NCBI GenBank assembly: GCA_051025295.1
Contig: JBMGJV010000021.1
Strand: one strand, 5' to 3'
Source of the DNA: KBS-83 sp051025295
Lineage (GTDB): Bacteria > Acidobacteriota > Terriglobia > Terriglobales > Acidobacteriaceae
Length of the DNA: 64,000 nucleotides
The translations under genes and the position numbers were made by a program. Position 1 is the stretch's first letter, and each line of letters begins with the position of its first letter. The notes beneath the pieces were generated by a model that saw only the letters and a program-made list of their open reading frames with translations, searched no databases and was not told where the DNA came from. Of this stretch, positions 42,313-50,464 are shown one piece after another.

Positions 42313-43590
42313 TTGAAAATCCTGACCACCGCTGGTCGCGGAGCGAAGAAGACAGAGCAAGTGCTCCGCGCCCTCGAAGACCGCGGCGCGACCAGCCTCG
42401 ATCGCGTCGATCGCCAGGTCGGCCGCATCATCGACGACGTGCGGCGTGGCGGCGATCGCGCCCTGCTCGCGGCGCGCGCAGACTTCGACGGTGTGTCGCG
42501 CCGTCAGCCCCTGCGCGTCTCTGCTGCGGATCTGCATCGCGCCTGGCAGCAGACCGACCCAAACCTCCGTGCAGCATTGCAGCAGGCCGCCGGCACCATC
42601 ACTGAATTTGCAAAGCGCCAGATGCCGCAGGACTGGGACACCGCTCCGGCAACCGGCGTGAGCACAGGCCAGCGCGTCCGCGCTCTCGGTGCGGTCGGCT
42701 GTTATGTGCCCAGCGGCCGCCACCCGCTCCCGTCGTCGCTGCTCATGACCGTGCTTCCCGCGCAGGTCGCCGGCGTCAAGCGCATCGTCGTCGTCTCGCC
42801 GCGTCCTGCAAAGGAGACGCTCGCCGCCGCTGCTCTCCTCGGCGTTGATGAGTTCTACCAGGTCGGCGGGGCGCACGCAGTCGCCGCGCTCGCCTATGGC
42901 ACGCAGACCATCGCGCGCGTGAATAAAGTTGTCGGCCCCGGCAGCCTCTACGTTACCGCGGCCAAGCGTCGCGTCGCCTTCGACTGCGGCATCGATATGC
43001 TGGCCGGGCCGACAGAGATTGTCGTCGCCAGCGAACGCGGCCATCCGGAGGCGATCGCCGCCGACCTCGTCGCACAGGCCGAGCACGACAGCGAAACCCT
43101 CAGCATCCTCGTCACCTCGCGGCCCGAGCTCGCAGACTTCGTCGCGCAAGAGGTCAAGGAGCAGTCTCGCCGCAATCCGGTCGCTCGCGAGGCATTGCGC
43201 AACCACGGTTACATATTCGTCGCCTCGTCCGTCGCTGAAGCTCGCGTCATCACCAACCGCCTCGCTGGTGAGCACCTCACCGTCGACACCGAAGACGATC
43301 TCGCCTGGGTTGAAAATGCCGGCTCCGTCTTCATCGGCAACTGGTCGTCGCAGGCGCTGGGTGACTACGTCTCGGGACCCAACCACACACTGCCCACCGG
43401 CGGCGTCGCCAAAGTTCGCGGCGGGCTCAGCGTCTTCGACTTCGTCAAGCTCATCACCGTCCAGCGCTACACGCCGGAGGGCGTGCAGGCGCTCGGTCCT
43501 TCCGCCGTCGCATTGGCGCAGGCGGAAGGTCTCGAAGGTCACGCAGCCGCGGTCAGCCGCCGGCTGGAAAGAGCCAGCGCCCGTGTCTGA
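42313..43590 (+). CDS. hisD: Histidinol dehydrogenase
   Basis: This 425-residue zinc enzyme performs the last two oxidations, histidinol to histidine. Motifs: VGCYVPSGRHPLPSSLLMT, VVGPGSLYVTAAKRRV, IDMLAGPTEIVV, AQAEHDSETLSI, the catalytic Glu-His in LAGEHLTV and GPNHTLPTGGVAKVRGGLSVFDF. I choose the TTG at 42313, six bases after AGGAGG; the frame is open 15 codons further up, but that part lacks similarity to family N-termini. The 3' end overlaps hisC by eight bases. Confidence 0.94.
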   Translation: MKILTTAGRGAKKTEQVLRALEDRGATSLDRVDRQVGRIIDDVRRGGDRALLAARADFDGVSRRQPLRVSAADLHRAWQQTDPNLRAALQQAAGTITEFAKRQMPQDWDTAPATGVSTGQRVRALGAVGCYVPSGRHPLPSSLLMTVLPAQVAGVKRIVVVSPRPAKETLAAAALLGVDEFYQVGGAHAVAALAYGTQTIARVNKVVGPGSLYVTAAKRRVAFDCGIDMLAGPTEIVVASERGHPEAIAADLVAQAEHDSETLSILVTSRPELADFVAQEVKEQSRRNPVAREALRNHGYIFVASSVAEARVITNRLAGEHLTVDTEDDLAWVENAGSVFIGNWSSQALGDYVSGPNHTLPTGGVAKVRGGLSVFDFVKLITVQRYTPEGVQALGPSAVALAQAEGLEGHAAAVSRRLERASARV

Positions 43591-44671
43591 CACCACCGCG
43601 CTTCAACTCCCCGAACCGCGCGCGGGCGTGCGCCGCATCAAGGAGTACCACCCGCCCGTTGCCGGTCGCGACGGTCTCCGTCTCGACTTCAACGAGAACA
43701 CGCTCGCCTGCTCGCCGCATGTGCTCAAGGCGCTCTCTCGCATCACTGCGGCTGACCTCACGAAGTATCCCGAGCGCGCCGGCGTCGAGGCGCTCGTCGC
43801 CAAAACACTCGGCGTCGCTCCGGATCAGGTGCTTCTCACCAACGGTGTCGACGAAGCCATCCACGTGCTCTGCCAGGCCTATCTCGATCGCGGCGACGCC
43901 ATGCTCCTGCCCGTCCCCACCTACAGCATGTACGAGGTGTACGGCTCCATCGCAGAGGCTCGCATCGACGCTGTGCCTGCGGACGCCCACTTCCGCTTCC
44001 CCCTCGGAGCACTGCTTGCGCGCATCGACACCCGCACGCGCCTCATCGCCATCGCGAATCCGAACAGCCCCACCGGCGCAGTCGTCTCGCGTGCAGAAAT
44101 CCTCACCGTCGCCGAGCGCGCGCCGCACGCCATCGTGCTCGTCGACGAGGCCTACTACCACTTCTTCGGCGAGACCGTCATCGACCTCATCGGCACCGTC
44201 CCGAACCTCGTCGTCGCGCGCACCTTCTCCAAGGCCTACGGACTCGCGGGCCTCCGCCTCGGCGCACTCATCGCGCCCGTCGAGACGATGCAGTGGCTGC
44301 GCCGCGTCATCTCGCCCTACAGCGTCAACCAGCTCGCGCTCGCCTGCCTCCCCGCCGCCCTCGCCGACACAGGCTTTCTCGACAACTACGTCGCCGAAGT
44401 AAAAGCAGCACGCGCCGAGTTATCCGACTTACTCATGCACCTCGCCATCGAGCACTGGCCCAGCCACGCCAACTTCATCCTCATCCGCATCGGCGTCCTC
44501 CATGCCGCCTTCGTCCGCGCCATGCGCTCGCGCGGCATCCTCACCCGCGATCGCTCCGCCGACCCCGGCTGCGACGGCCTGGTCCGCATCACCGTCGGCA
44601 CCCGCGAACAAATGCGCGACGCACATCGCGCCATCGAAGAATCGCTGAAGGAGATAGCATGGCGCGCATAA
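43583..44671 (+). CDS. hisC: Histidinol-phosphate aminotransferase
   Basis: This 362-residue PLP enzyme converts imidazole-acetol phosphate to histidinol phosphate. It shows LDFNENTLACSPHVLKAL, KYPERAGVEALVAKTLGV, VLLTNGVDEAIHVLC, IAIANPNSPTGAVVSRAE, VLVDEAYYHFFGET and the PLP Lys in ARTFSKAYGLAGLRLGALI, with the substrate Arg in the C-terminal LVRITVGTREQMRDAHRA. The GTG at 43583 overlaps hisD by eight bases and follows GGAAAGAG. The frame is open far upstream inside hisD, but that part is not coding. It overlaps hisB by 13 bases. Confidence 0.94.
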   Translation: MSDTTALQLPEPRAGVRRIKEYHPPVAGRDGLRLDFNENTLACSPHVLKALSRITAADLTKYPERAGVEALVAKTLGVAPDQVLLTNGVDEAIHVLCQAYLDRGDAMLLPVPTYSMYEVYGSIAEARIDAVPADAHFRFPLGALLARIDTRTRLIAIANPNSPTGAVVSRAEILTVAERAPHAIVLVDEAYYHFFGETVIDLIGTVPNLVVARTFSKAYGLAGLRLGALIAPVETMQWLRRVISPYSVNQLALACLPAALADTGFLDNYVAEVKAARAELSDLLMHLAIEHWPSHANFILIRIGVLHAAFVRAMRSRGILTRDRSADPGCDGLVRITVGTREQMRDAHRAIEESLKEIAWRA

Positions 44672-45300
44672 AGCAGCAGCCGCGCACTTCGCGCACCGCT
44701 CCGAAACAAACCCTGCGCACCGCCACCATCGATCGCACCACGAACGAGACCGCGATCGCCCTGCGCCTCACCATCGAGGGGCAGGGAAGATACACCGTCA
44801 AAACCGGCATTCGCTTCTTCGATCACATGCTCGAGCTCTTCACCCGTCACGGCGCCTTCGATCTCGACCTCACCTGCAAGGGGGACCTCGACGTCGATCA
44901 GCACCACACCGTCGAAGACGTCGGCATCGCGCTCGGCGAGGCCTTCGATCGCGCCCTCGGCGACAAGAAGGGCATCCTCCGCGCCGGCTACTTCGTCATG
45001 CCCATGGACGAAACACTCGCCGTCGCCGCCATCGATCTCAGCGGACGTGTGGCCTCCGTCATCAAAACAAAAGTCAAAACACGACTCGTCGGCGACCTCC
45101 AAAGCGAGCTCGTCGAAGACTTCTTCGAAGGCTTCGCCCGCGGCGCGCGCGCCAACGTTCACCTCAAGGTCCTCTACGGTCGAAGCAACCACCACAAGAT
45201 CGAAGCCACCTTCAAAGCCTTCGCCCGCGCACTCCGCGTGGCCTGCTCGCGCGATCGCCAGCTCGGCGACATGCTGCCCAGCACCAAGGGGCTCCTGTGA
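44659..45300 (+). CDS. hisB: Imidazoleglycerol-phosphate dehydratase
   Basis: This 213-residue enzyme dehydrates imidazoleglycerol phosphate. The Mn-binding His clusters are visible in FFDHMLELFTRHGAFDL, VDQHHTVEDVGIALGEAF and YGRSNHHKIEATFKAFARAL. It has only the dehydratase domain; no N-terminal phosphatase domain as in the enterobacterial bifunctional HisB. The ATG follows GAAGGAGATAGC. Overlap with hisC is 13 bases and with hisH four bases (GTGA). A short basic N-terminal tail (about 15 residues) precedes the domain. Confidence 0.95.
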   Translation: MARIKQQPRTSRTAPKQTLRTATIDRTTNETAIALRLTIEGQGRYTVKTGIRFFDHMLELFTRHGAFDLDLTCKGDLDVDQHHTVEDVGIALGEAFDRALGDKKGILRAGYFVMPMDETLAVAAIDLSGRVASVIKTKVKTRLVGDLQSELVEDFFEGFARGARANVHLKVLYGRSNHHKIEATFKAFARALRVACSRDRQLGDMLPSTKGLL

Positions 45301-45911
45301 TTGCAGTCGTTGACTATCGGGCCGGCAACATCACCTCCGTAGTCAAGGCCCTCAAGGCTCTCGACGCCGATGTCTGCGTCACCGCCGACCCCGCGAACGT
45401 GCGCTCCGCCGAGCGCGTCGTCCTTCCCGGCGTCGGTCATTTCGCGGCCACGCAGCGCCTTCACGCCACCGGCCTCGCCGCCGCCGTGCGCGATGTCATC
45501 GCCCAGGGCACGCCCTTTCTCGGCATCTGTGTCGGGCTGCAGTGGCTCTTCGAAGGCAGCACGGAGGCGCCGGAGGTCTCCGGTCTCGGCTTCTTTCCGG
45601 GCCGCTGCGAGCGCTTCGCAGACGCAGTCAAGGTCCCGCACGTCGGCTGGAACACGCTGAACGCGCACCCTGACCCGCACAGCCCTTCGCGCCTCCTCAC
45701 CGGCTTGCCACCCGGCGCCTTCGTCTACTACACCCACAGCTACCGCGCCCCGCTCGTACAGGGCACCGTAGGTGTGACGAACTACGACGGTCAGTTCAGC
45801 GGCGCCGTCGAACGCGACAACCTCTTCGGCGTGCAGTTCCATCCAGAGAAGTCCGGCGACGCCGGCCTGCAGGTTCTGCGCAACTTCCTCGCGGTGGATC
45901 ACGCATGCTGA
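45297..45911 (+). CDS. hisH: Imidazoleglycerol-phosphate synthase, glutaminase subunit
   Basis: This 204-residue class I glutamine amidotransferase supplies ammonia to HisF. It begins IAVVDYRAGNITSVVKAL, has the oxyanion region VVLPGVGHFA, the nucleophile Cys in FLGICVGLQWLFEG and the His-Glu pair in GVQFHPEKSGDAG. The GTG start overlaps hisB by four bases (GTGA). HisH and HisF form one complex, and here their genes overlap by seven bases. Confidence 0.95.
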   Translation: MIAVVDYRAGNITSVVKALKALDADVCVTADPANVRSAERVVLPGVGHFAATQRLHATGLAAAVRDVIAQGTPFLGICVGLQWLFEGSTEAPEVSGLGFFPGRCERFADAVKVPHVGWNTLNAHPDPHSPSRLLTGLPPGAFVYYTHSYRAPLVQGTVGVTNYDGQFSGAVERDNLFGVQFHPEKSGDAGLQVLRNFLAVDHAC

Positions 45912-46675
45912 CCAAGCGCATCATCGCCTGCCTCGACGTCACCGCCGGCCGCGTCGTTAAGGGCGTCCGCTTCCTCGATCTCCTCGACGCCGGCGATCCT
46001 GCCGAACTCGCGCGCCGCCACGCCGGCTCCGGTGCGGATGAGATCGTCCTGCTCGACATCACCGCCACGCACGAAGGCCGCGGCACGCTCGTCGACACCG
46101 TCGCGCGCACCGCACGCGAAATCTTTGTCCCCTTCACCGTCGGCGGCGGCATCCGCACCGCCGAGGACGCAGCCGCCATCTTCTCCGCCGGCGCGGACAA
46201 GATCAGCGTCAACTCTGCGGCCATCGCAAACCCCGCGCTCATCGATGAGATCGGCCGCGACTTCGGCTCTCAGGCCGTTGTCGTCGCCATCGACGCGCGT
46301 CGCGGCTCCACACACCCCGACGCGGCGGAAGTCTTCGTCAACGGCGGTCGCAAGCCCGCCGGCCGCCGCGTGCTCGACTGGGCGCGCGAAGCAGAAGACC
46401 GCGGCGCAGGCGAGATCCTGCTCACCTCCATGGACGCCGACGGCACACGTGCCGGCTTCGATTGCGAACTCACCTCCGCCGTCAGCCATGCCGTGCGCAT
46501 CCCGGTGATCGCCTCGGGCGGCGCAGGCAACGCGCAGCACTTTGTCGACGTATTCTCCACCGGCTGTGCCGACGCCGCCCTCGCCGCCAGCATCTTCCAC
46601 TTCGGCATCGCGGATGTCCGCACGCTTAAGCAGGAGCTCGCGCAGCAGGGCGTCCCCGTGAGGTTGCCATGCTGA
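45905..46675 (+). CDS. hisF: Imidazoleglycerol-phosphate synthase, cyclase subunit
   Basis: This 256-residue TIM barrel uses ammonia from HisH to form imidazoleglycerol phosphate and AICAR. It starts LTKRIIACLDVTAGRVVKGV with the catalytic Asp, then DEIVLLDITATHEGRGT, VPFTVGGGIRTAEDAA, the second catalytic Asp in VVAIDARRGS, ILLTSMDADGTRAGFD and IPVIASGGAGNAQHF. It overlaps hisH and hisA by seven bases each. The order hisH-hisF-hisA differs from the common hisH-hisA-hisF. Confidence 0.95.
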   Translation: MLTKRIIACLDVTAGRVVKGVRFLDLLDAGDPAELARRHAGSGADEIVLLDITATHEGRGTLVDTVARTAREIFVPFTVGGGIRTAEDAAAIFSAGADKISVNSAAIANPALIDEIGRDFGSQAVVVAIDARRGSTHPDAAEVFVNGGRKPAGRRVLDWAREAEDRGAGEILLTSMDADGTRAGFDCELTSAVSHAVRIPVIASGGAGNAQHFVDVFSTGCADAALAASIFHFGIADVRTLKQELAQQGVPVRLPC

Positions 46676-47370
46676 TTCCTTCGATCGACCTCATGGGCGG
46701 TCGCATCGTGCAACTCGTTCAGGGCGCCGAGCTCAAGCTCGCCTTCGACGACTTCGCGCACTGGGTCGCGCGCTTCTCCACCTATCCCATGGTGCAGCTC
46801 ATCGATCTCGATGCAGCCATGCGCCAGGGCTCCAATCGCGAGCTGATCGAGCAGATCGCCCGTCAACTGCCGTGCCAGGTCGGCGGCGGCATCGGCTCCA
46901 TCGACCGCGCGCAGGAGGCTCTCGCCGCAGGCGCACGCCGCGTCATCATCGGCTCCGCGCTCTTTGACACATCGGCGCCCGCCGTCGATGACCCCGCATC
47001 GCTCGTTCGTGTCGACTTCGCGCGCGCGCTCGCCGCGGCCGTCGGACGCGAGCATCTCGTCTTCAGCGTGGACACCCGCGCCGGTCGCATCGCCGTCAAG
47101 GGCTGGAAGCAGCAGGTCGATCTCTCGCCCACCGCGGCCATGGCTGCGCTTGAGCCATTCTGCGGCGCCTTCCTCTACACCCACATCGATCGCGAGGGCA
47201 CCATGCAGGGCTTTCCCATCGACATCGCGGAGCAGCTCCGCGCCACCACGCACAATCAGTTGATCGTCGCGGGCGGCATCCGGGAGCAGAGCGAAATCGA
47301 GCGCCTCCACGCCATCGGTGTCGACGCCGTCGCCGGCATGGCCGTCTATCTCGGCCGCTTGCCCGCGTAG
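46669..47370 (+). CDS. hisA: Phosphoribosylformimino-AICAR-phosphate isomerase
   Basis: This 233-residue TIM barrel isomerises ProFAR to PRFAR. It begins MLIPSIDLMGGRIVQLVQG with the catalytic Asp, has VQLIDLDAAMRQGSNRELI, LPCQVGGGIGSIDRAQ, RRVIIGSALF, VFSVDTRAGRIAVKGWKQ with the second Asp, and DREGTMQGFPIDIAEQL with LIVAGGIREQSEIE. It could be read as the second TIM-barrel his gene, distinguished from HisF by these loops. Last gene of the operon; its 3' end overlaps a small gene on the other strand by 25 bases. Confidence 0.93.
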   Translation: MLIPSIDLMGGRIVQLVQGAELKLAFDDFAHWVARFSTYPMVQLIDLDAAMRQGSNRELIEQIARQLPCQVGGGIGSIDRAQEALAAGARRVIIGSALFDTSAPAVDDPASLVRVDFARALAAAVGREHLVFSVDTRAGRIAVKGWKQQVDLSPTAAMAALEPFCGAFLYTHIDREGTMQGFPIDIAEQLRATTHNQLIVAGGIREQSEIERLHAIGVDAVAGMAVYLGRLPA

Positions 47371-47549
47371 CGCGCAGCCGCTGCTGCCGCATCCCGCCGG
47401 CCAAGCTGCACACCCAGCACCAGGAACAGCACAGCCACCGCCCCCTCCACCGCCGCATTCCCGCCGCGGTGGTGCATCCAGCCCGCCAGGGCCAGCGCTC
47501 CCCACACCAACGCTAATCCGTACCAGACAAAGTGACGTTGCACGTGCAT
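47346..47549 (-). CDS. Small membrane protein, 67 residues
   Basis: An unrecognised small protein with two likely membrane helices (FVWYGLALVWGALALAGWM; AVEGAVAVLFLVLGVQLG) and a basic C-terminus. Such a clean two-helix pattern makes a chance frame less likely. Its 3' end overlaps hisA by 25 bases in the opposite direction. No clear ribosome site was found, so it could also be noise. Confidence 0.5.
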   Translation of the reverse strand: MHVQRHFVWYGLALVWGALALAGWMHHRGGNAAVEGAVAVLFLVLGVQLGRRDAAAAAARYAGKRPR

Positions 47550-47617
47550 AGTATAGGTGCGATCGTGCGGTTCACGTCGCCGCCGATTCTCCTCGCAATC
47601 GGCAAAAGGGGCACATC

Positions 47618-49135
47618 ATGCGTCGCCTGGCCGGCTCTCTCAGTCTCCTCCTGGGTCTCCTGCTCTCCACCTGCTGCATGGCACAGGATGCATCCGTGCC
47701 GCCTCCGGGCTTTCGCTTGCAGGCCAACTCCCGCGTGGTCCTGGTCGATGTCAGCGTTACCGACGCGCAGGGCAATCCGGTGCAGGGGCTCAAGCAGACC
47801 GACTTCGCCCTCCTCGACAACAAAAAGGTGCAGTCCATAGCGACGTTTGAGGAGCACCGCCCCGGCTCCACCCCCGAACCGCGTCCCGTCGCGCTTGCCC
47901 CCGGCGTCTTCAGCAACGACTATCTGGCGCATCCGGCCGCCACCATTAACGTTCTGCTGCTCGATCTCGCCACCATCTCGCTGCCCGACCAGGCCTTCCT
48001 GCGCTACCAGCTCGATCGCTTCTTCGACCGCATGCGTCCTGAGGATCAGGTCGCCGTCTACGTTCGCGTCGGACGTCTCTGCACGCTCGTTCAGGGCTTC
48101 ACCTCGGACACTGAGCGTCTGCGCGCAGCCGTCCACAAAGTCGTCCCCCATTTCGCAGTCCTGTACGGCGGCGTCCGGGAGGAAGAGGTTCTCACCCAGG
48201 TCGCCTCGCTCGTCGGCGCCATGCCGGGGCGCAAAAACGTGCTCTGGTTCTCTGGCGGCAGTGCCATCTCGTTCGACCCGCCCACCCTGTTTGCCACCGT
48301 CCGCAACCCACTGCAGCCGCTGTACGATCTGCTGGAAGAGAACCGCATCGCCATCTACCCGATCGATGTTCGCGGCCTCATGGTGTACCCCTCCCGCTTC
48401 CTGCTGGCGCAGCACGCTCTCATGTCCGAAGAGGCCGAGCAGACCGGCGGCCTCGCCATCATCGACAACAACGGGCTGGCCCTCAACGCCGCGCGCATCA
48501 TGCAGGACAATGCGAGCTACTACACGCTGACCTACAGCCCGCACGACTTCCGCTACGACAACTCCTTCCACCACATCCACGTCGAGCTGCCCGGGCGCTA
48601 TCTCACGCTCAGCTATCGCCGCGGCTACTACGCCGATCCGACCATCGCCAACGAACTCAAGACCCCGGAGACGAAGCGCACCCGGCTGCTTCCCGGTGGC
48701 CTGCGCAAGGAAGAAATCATCTCGCAGTCGCAGCCCATCGTCTTTGCAGCGTCCGTCCAGCGCAAGCCCGCCGACCCCGGGAGTCCGCCTCGCAAGAAAC
48801 GATCCAAGGAGCCGGTTATCGTGCACTTCACGGTGCCGCTCGACGCCTTCACGATGGAGCCGGCACACGGCCGGCAGGTCGTGCACTGCGCCGCCGCCGT
48901 CTACGCCTTCAACCTCTCCGGCACTACCGCGGACGCCCGCGCGCAGGAGGTCACCTTCCAGCTGACGCCCCAGGCCGTCGCCGACCCCGCCGGGCGCACG
49001 CTCCCCCTTGATGTCGAGGTATCGCTGCCATCCAGCGTCGCCATGCTGCAACTCGTCGCCTGGGACAAGGGCAACGGTCATCGCATCGGCACACTCGAAA
49101 TTCCATTCGACAAATCCCTGCTCGCCGCCCCCTGA
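47618..49135 (+). CDS. VWFA-related Acidobacterial domain protein
   Basis: This 505-residue secreted protein has a signal peptide (ending STCCMAQ) and the VWFA-related domain described as characteristic of acidobacteria. Family-typical sequence includes VVLVDVSVTDAQGNPVQGL, FALLDNKKVQSIATFEEH, INVLLLDLATIS, GRKNVLWFSGG and YYTLTYSPHDFRYDN. The classical DxSxS metal site of VWA domains is not intact. It probably acts outside the cell in binding or adhesion; the function is unknown. AGGGG precedes the ATG. It is one of the best taxonomic pointers in the window. Confidence 0.88.
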   Translation: MRRLAGSLSLLLGLLLSTCCMAQDASVPPPGFRLQANSRVVLVDVSVTDAQGNPVQGLKQTDFALLDNKKVQSIATFEEHRPGSTPEPRPVALAPGVFSNDYLAHPAATINVLLLDLATISLPDQAFLRYQLDRFFDRMRPEDQVAVYVRVGRLCTLVQGFTSDTERLRAAVHKVVPHFAVLYGGVREEEVLTQVASLVGAMPGRKNVLWFSGGSAISFDPPTLFATVRNPLQPLYDLLEENRIAIYPIDVRGLMVYPSRFLLAQHALMSEEAEQTGGLAIIDNNGLALNAARIMQDNASYYTLTYSPHDFRYDNSFHHIHVELPGRYLTLSYRRGYYADPTIANELKTPETKRTRLLPGGLRKEEIISQSQPIVFAASVQRKPADPGSPPRKKRSKEPVIVHFTVPLDAFTMEPAHGRQVVHCAAAVYAFNLSGTTADARAQEVTFQLTPQAVADPAGRTLPLDVEVSLPSSVAMLQLVAWDKGNGHRIGTLEIPFDKSLLAAP

Positions 49136-49199
49136 ACCGCGCCTCTTCCCTCTCGCGCTATCCTGAAGAGTCGCACTCCACACACAGCAAGGGGAACGC

Positions 49200-50372
49200 A
49201 TGACCACGGCAGCCAGCGGCCATCGCTTCCGCACAGCGAAGCGGCTCGATGAAGTAGGGTTCTCGGACATCGTCGTCATCCGGAACAAGGTGATGGAGCT
49301 GCGCGCCGCGGGCCAGCCCGTCTTCGCCTTCCACGGCGGCGAGCCCTTCTTCGAAACGCCCGACCCCATCAAGCAGGCGCTCTACGCCTCCGTCGAAGAG
49401 AACAAGACACGCTACGCGCCCTCCTCCGGCATCGCTCCACTGCGAGCAGCCCTCGTCGCGAAGCTTGCCGCGCGCAACCGCATCACCGCAACGGAGGATC
49501 AGGTCCTCGTCACCGTCGGCGGCGCGCACGCGCTCTACTGCGCCTTCCAGGCCGTGCTCGATCCCGGCTCGGACTGCCTGCTCTTCTCGCCATACTGGAC
49601 GCCCATCGCCGACATGATCCGCGGCGCCGAAGCGCGCCCGCTCTTCGTCCCCACCAGCTCCGCCCGGCGCAACGGCATCCGCGCCACGCTCGAGCAGTTC
49701 GTCACCCCCGCCACGCGCGCCATCTACTACAACACCCCGCAGAACCCCTCGGGCCTCGTCTTCACCCGCGCCGATGCGGAGGAGGTCGCCGCCTTCGCAC
49801 GCAGCCGCGACCTTGTCGTCATCTCCGACGAAGCCTACGAAGACCTCATCTACGACGGCGAGCATGTCTCCATCGCCTCGCTCCCCGGCATGGCCGAGCG
49901 CACCATCTCGACCTACACCTTCTCGAAGAGCTACGGCATGACAGGATGGCGCATCGGCTACGCCGTCGCGCAGGAGCCCTTCATGAACGGCATGCGCAAG
50001 CTCGTCCTCTACTCCACCAACGGCGTGCCCACCTTCGTGCAATGGGCCGCGCTCGCCGCGCTCAAAATCCCCGAGGACTATCGCCTCGCTCGCCTCGCCG
50101 AATATCGCGAGCGCCGCGACCTGCTCGTCTCCGGGCTCAACGAAGCCGGCTTCCCCTGCGAGCTTCCCGCCGGCGCCTTCTATGCCTTCCCCAGCATCGA
50201 CCGCCTCGGCAAGGACAGCCGCAAGGCCGCCGCTCGTCTGCTCGAAGAAGCGCACGTCGCCACCATCCCCGGCGCCGTCTTCGGCAGCCAGGGTGAGGGT
50301 CATGTCCGCTTCGGCTATTCCACCTCGCTCACGACCATTCAGCAGGGCCTCGACGCGCTTCGCAAGCTCTAG
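49200..50372 (+). CDS. Class I/II pyridoxal-phosphate aminotransferase
   Basis: This 390-residue PLP enzyme of fold type I resembles AspC-like aminotransferases. Motifs: VFAFHGGEPFFETPD, TRYAPSSGIAPLRAAL, VTVGGAHALYCAFQA, YYNTPQNPSGLVFTRAD, VVISDEAYEDLIYD, the PLP Lys in TFSKSYGMTGWRIGYAV and the substrate Arg in GHVRFGYSTS. The amino acid substrate is unknown. AAGGGGA precedes the ATG. It is not part of the his operon, which has its own HisC. A following exported protein may be separate. Confidence 0.9.
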   Translation: MTTAASGHRFRTAKRLDEVGFSDIVVIRNKVMELRAAGQPVFAFHGGEPFFETPDPIKQALYASVEENKTRYAPSSGIAPLRAALVAKLAARNRITATEDQVLVTVGGAHALYCAFQAVLDPGSDCLLFSPYWTPIADMIRGAEARPLFVPTSSARRNGIRATLEQFVTPATRAIYYNTPQNPSGLVFTRADAEEVAAFARSRDLVVISDEAYEDLIYDGEHVSIASLPGMAERTISTYTFSKSYGMTGWRIGYAVAQEPFMNGMRKLVLYSTNGVPTFVQWAALAALKIPEDYRLARLAEYRERRDLLVSGLNEAGFPCELPAGAFYAFPSIDRLGKDSRKAAARLLEEAHVATIPGAVFGSQGEGHVRFGYSTSLTTIQQGLDALRKL

Positions 50373-50464
50373 CCATCTCGCACGAAACAATGGCAAACGC
50401 TCTCCGTCTGCCGTACAGCAAACTTTTGCAGCCGTGTCCCACCGGGTGGAATCCTATTCGCAAT

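Noticed and set aside
43583..44671. A longer fused HisC starting at 42929
   Set aside because: The upstream part is the shadow of hisD; the GTG at 43583 has a ribosome site and matches family N-termini.
47513..49372. A 619-codon minus-strand frame opposite the VWFA gene
   Set aside because: Antisense shadow; starts and ends within neighbouring real genes.
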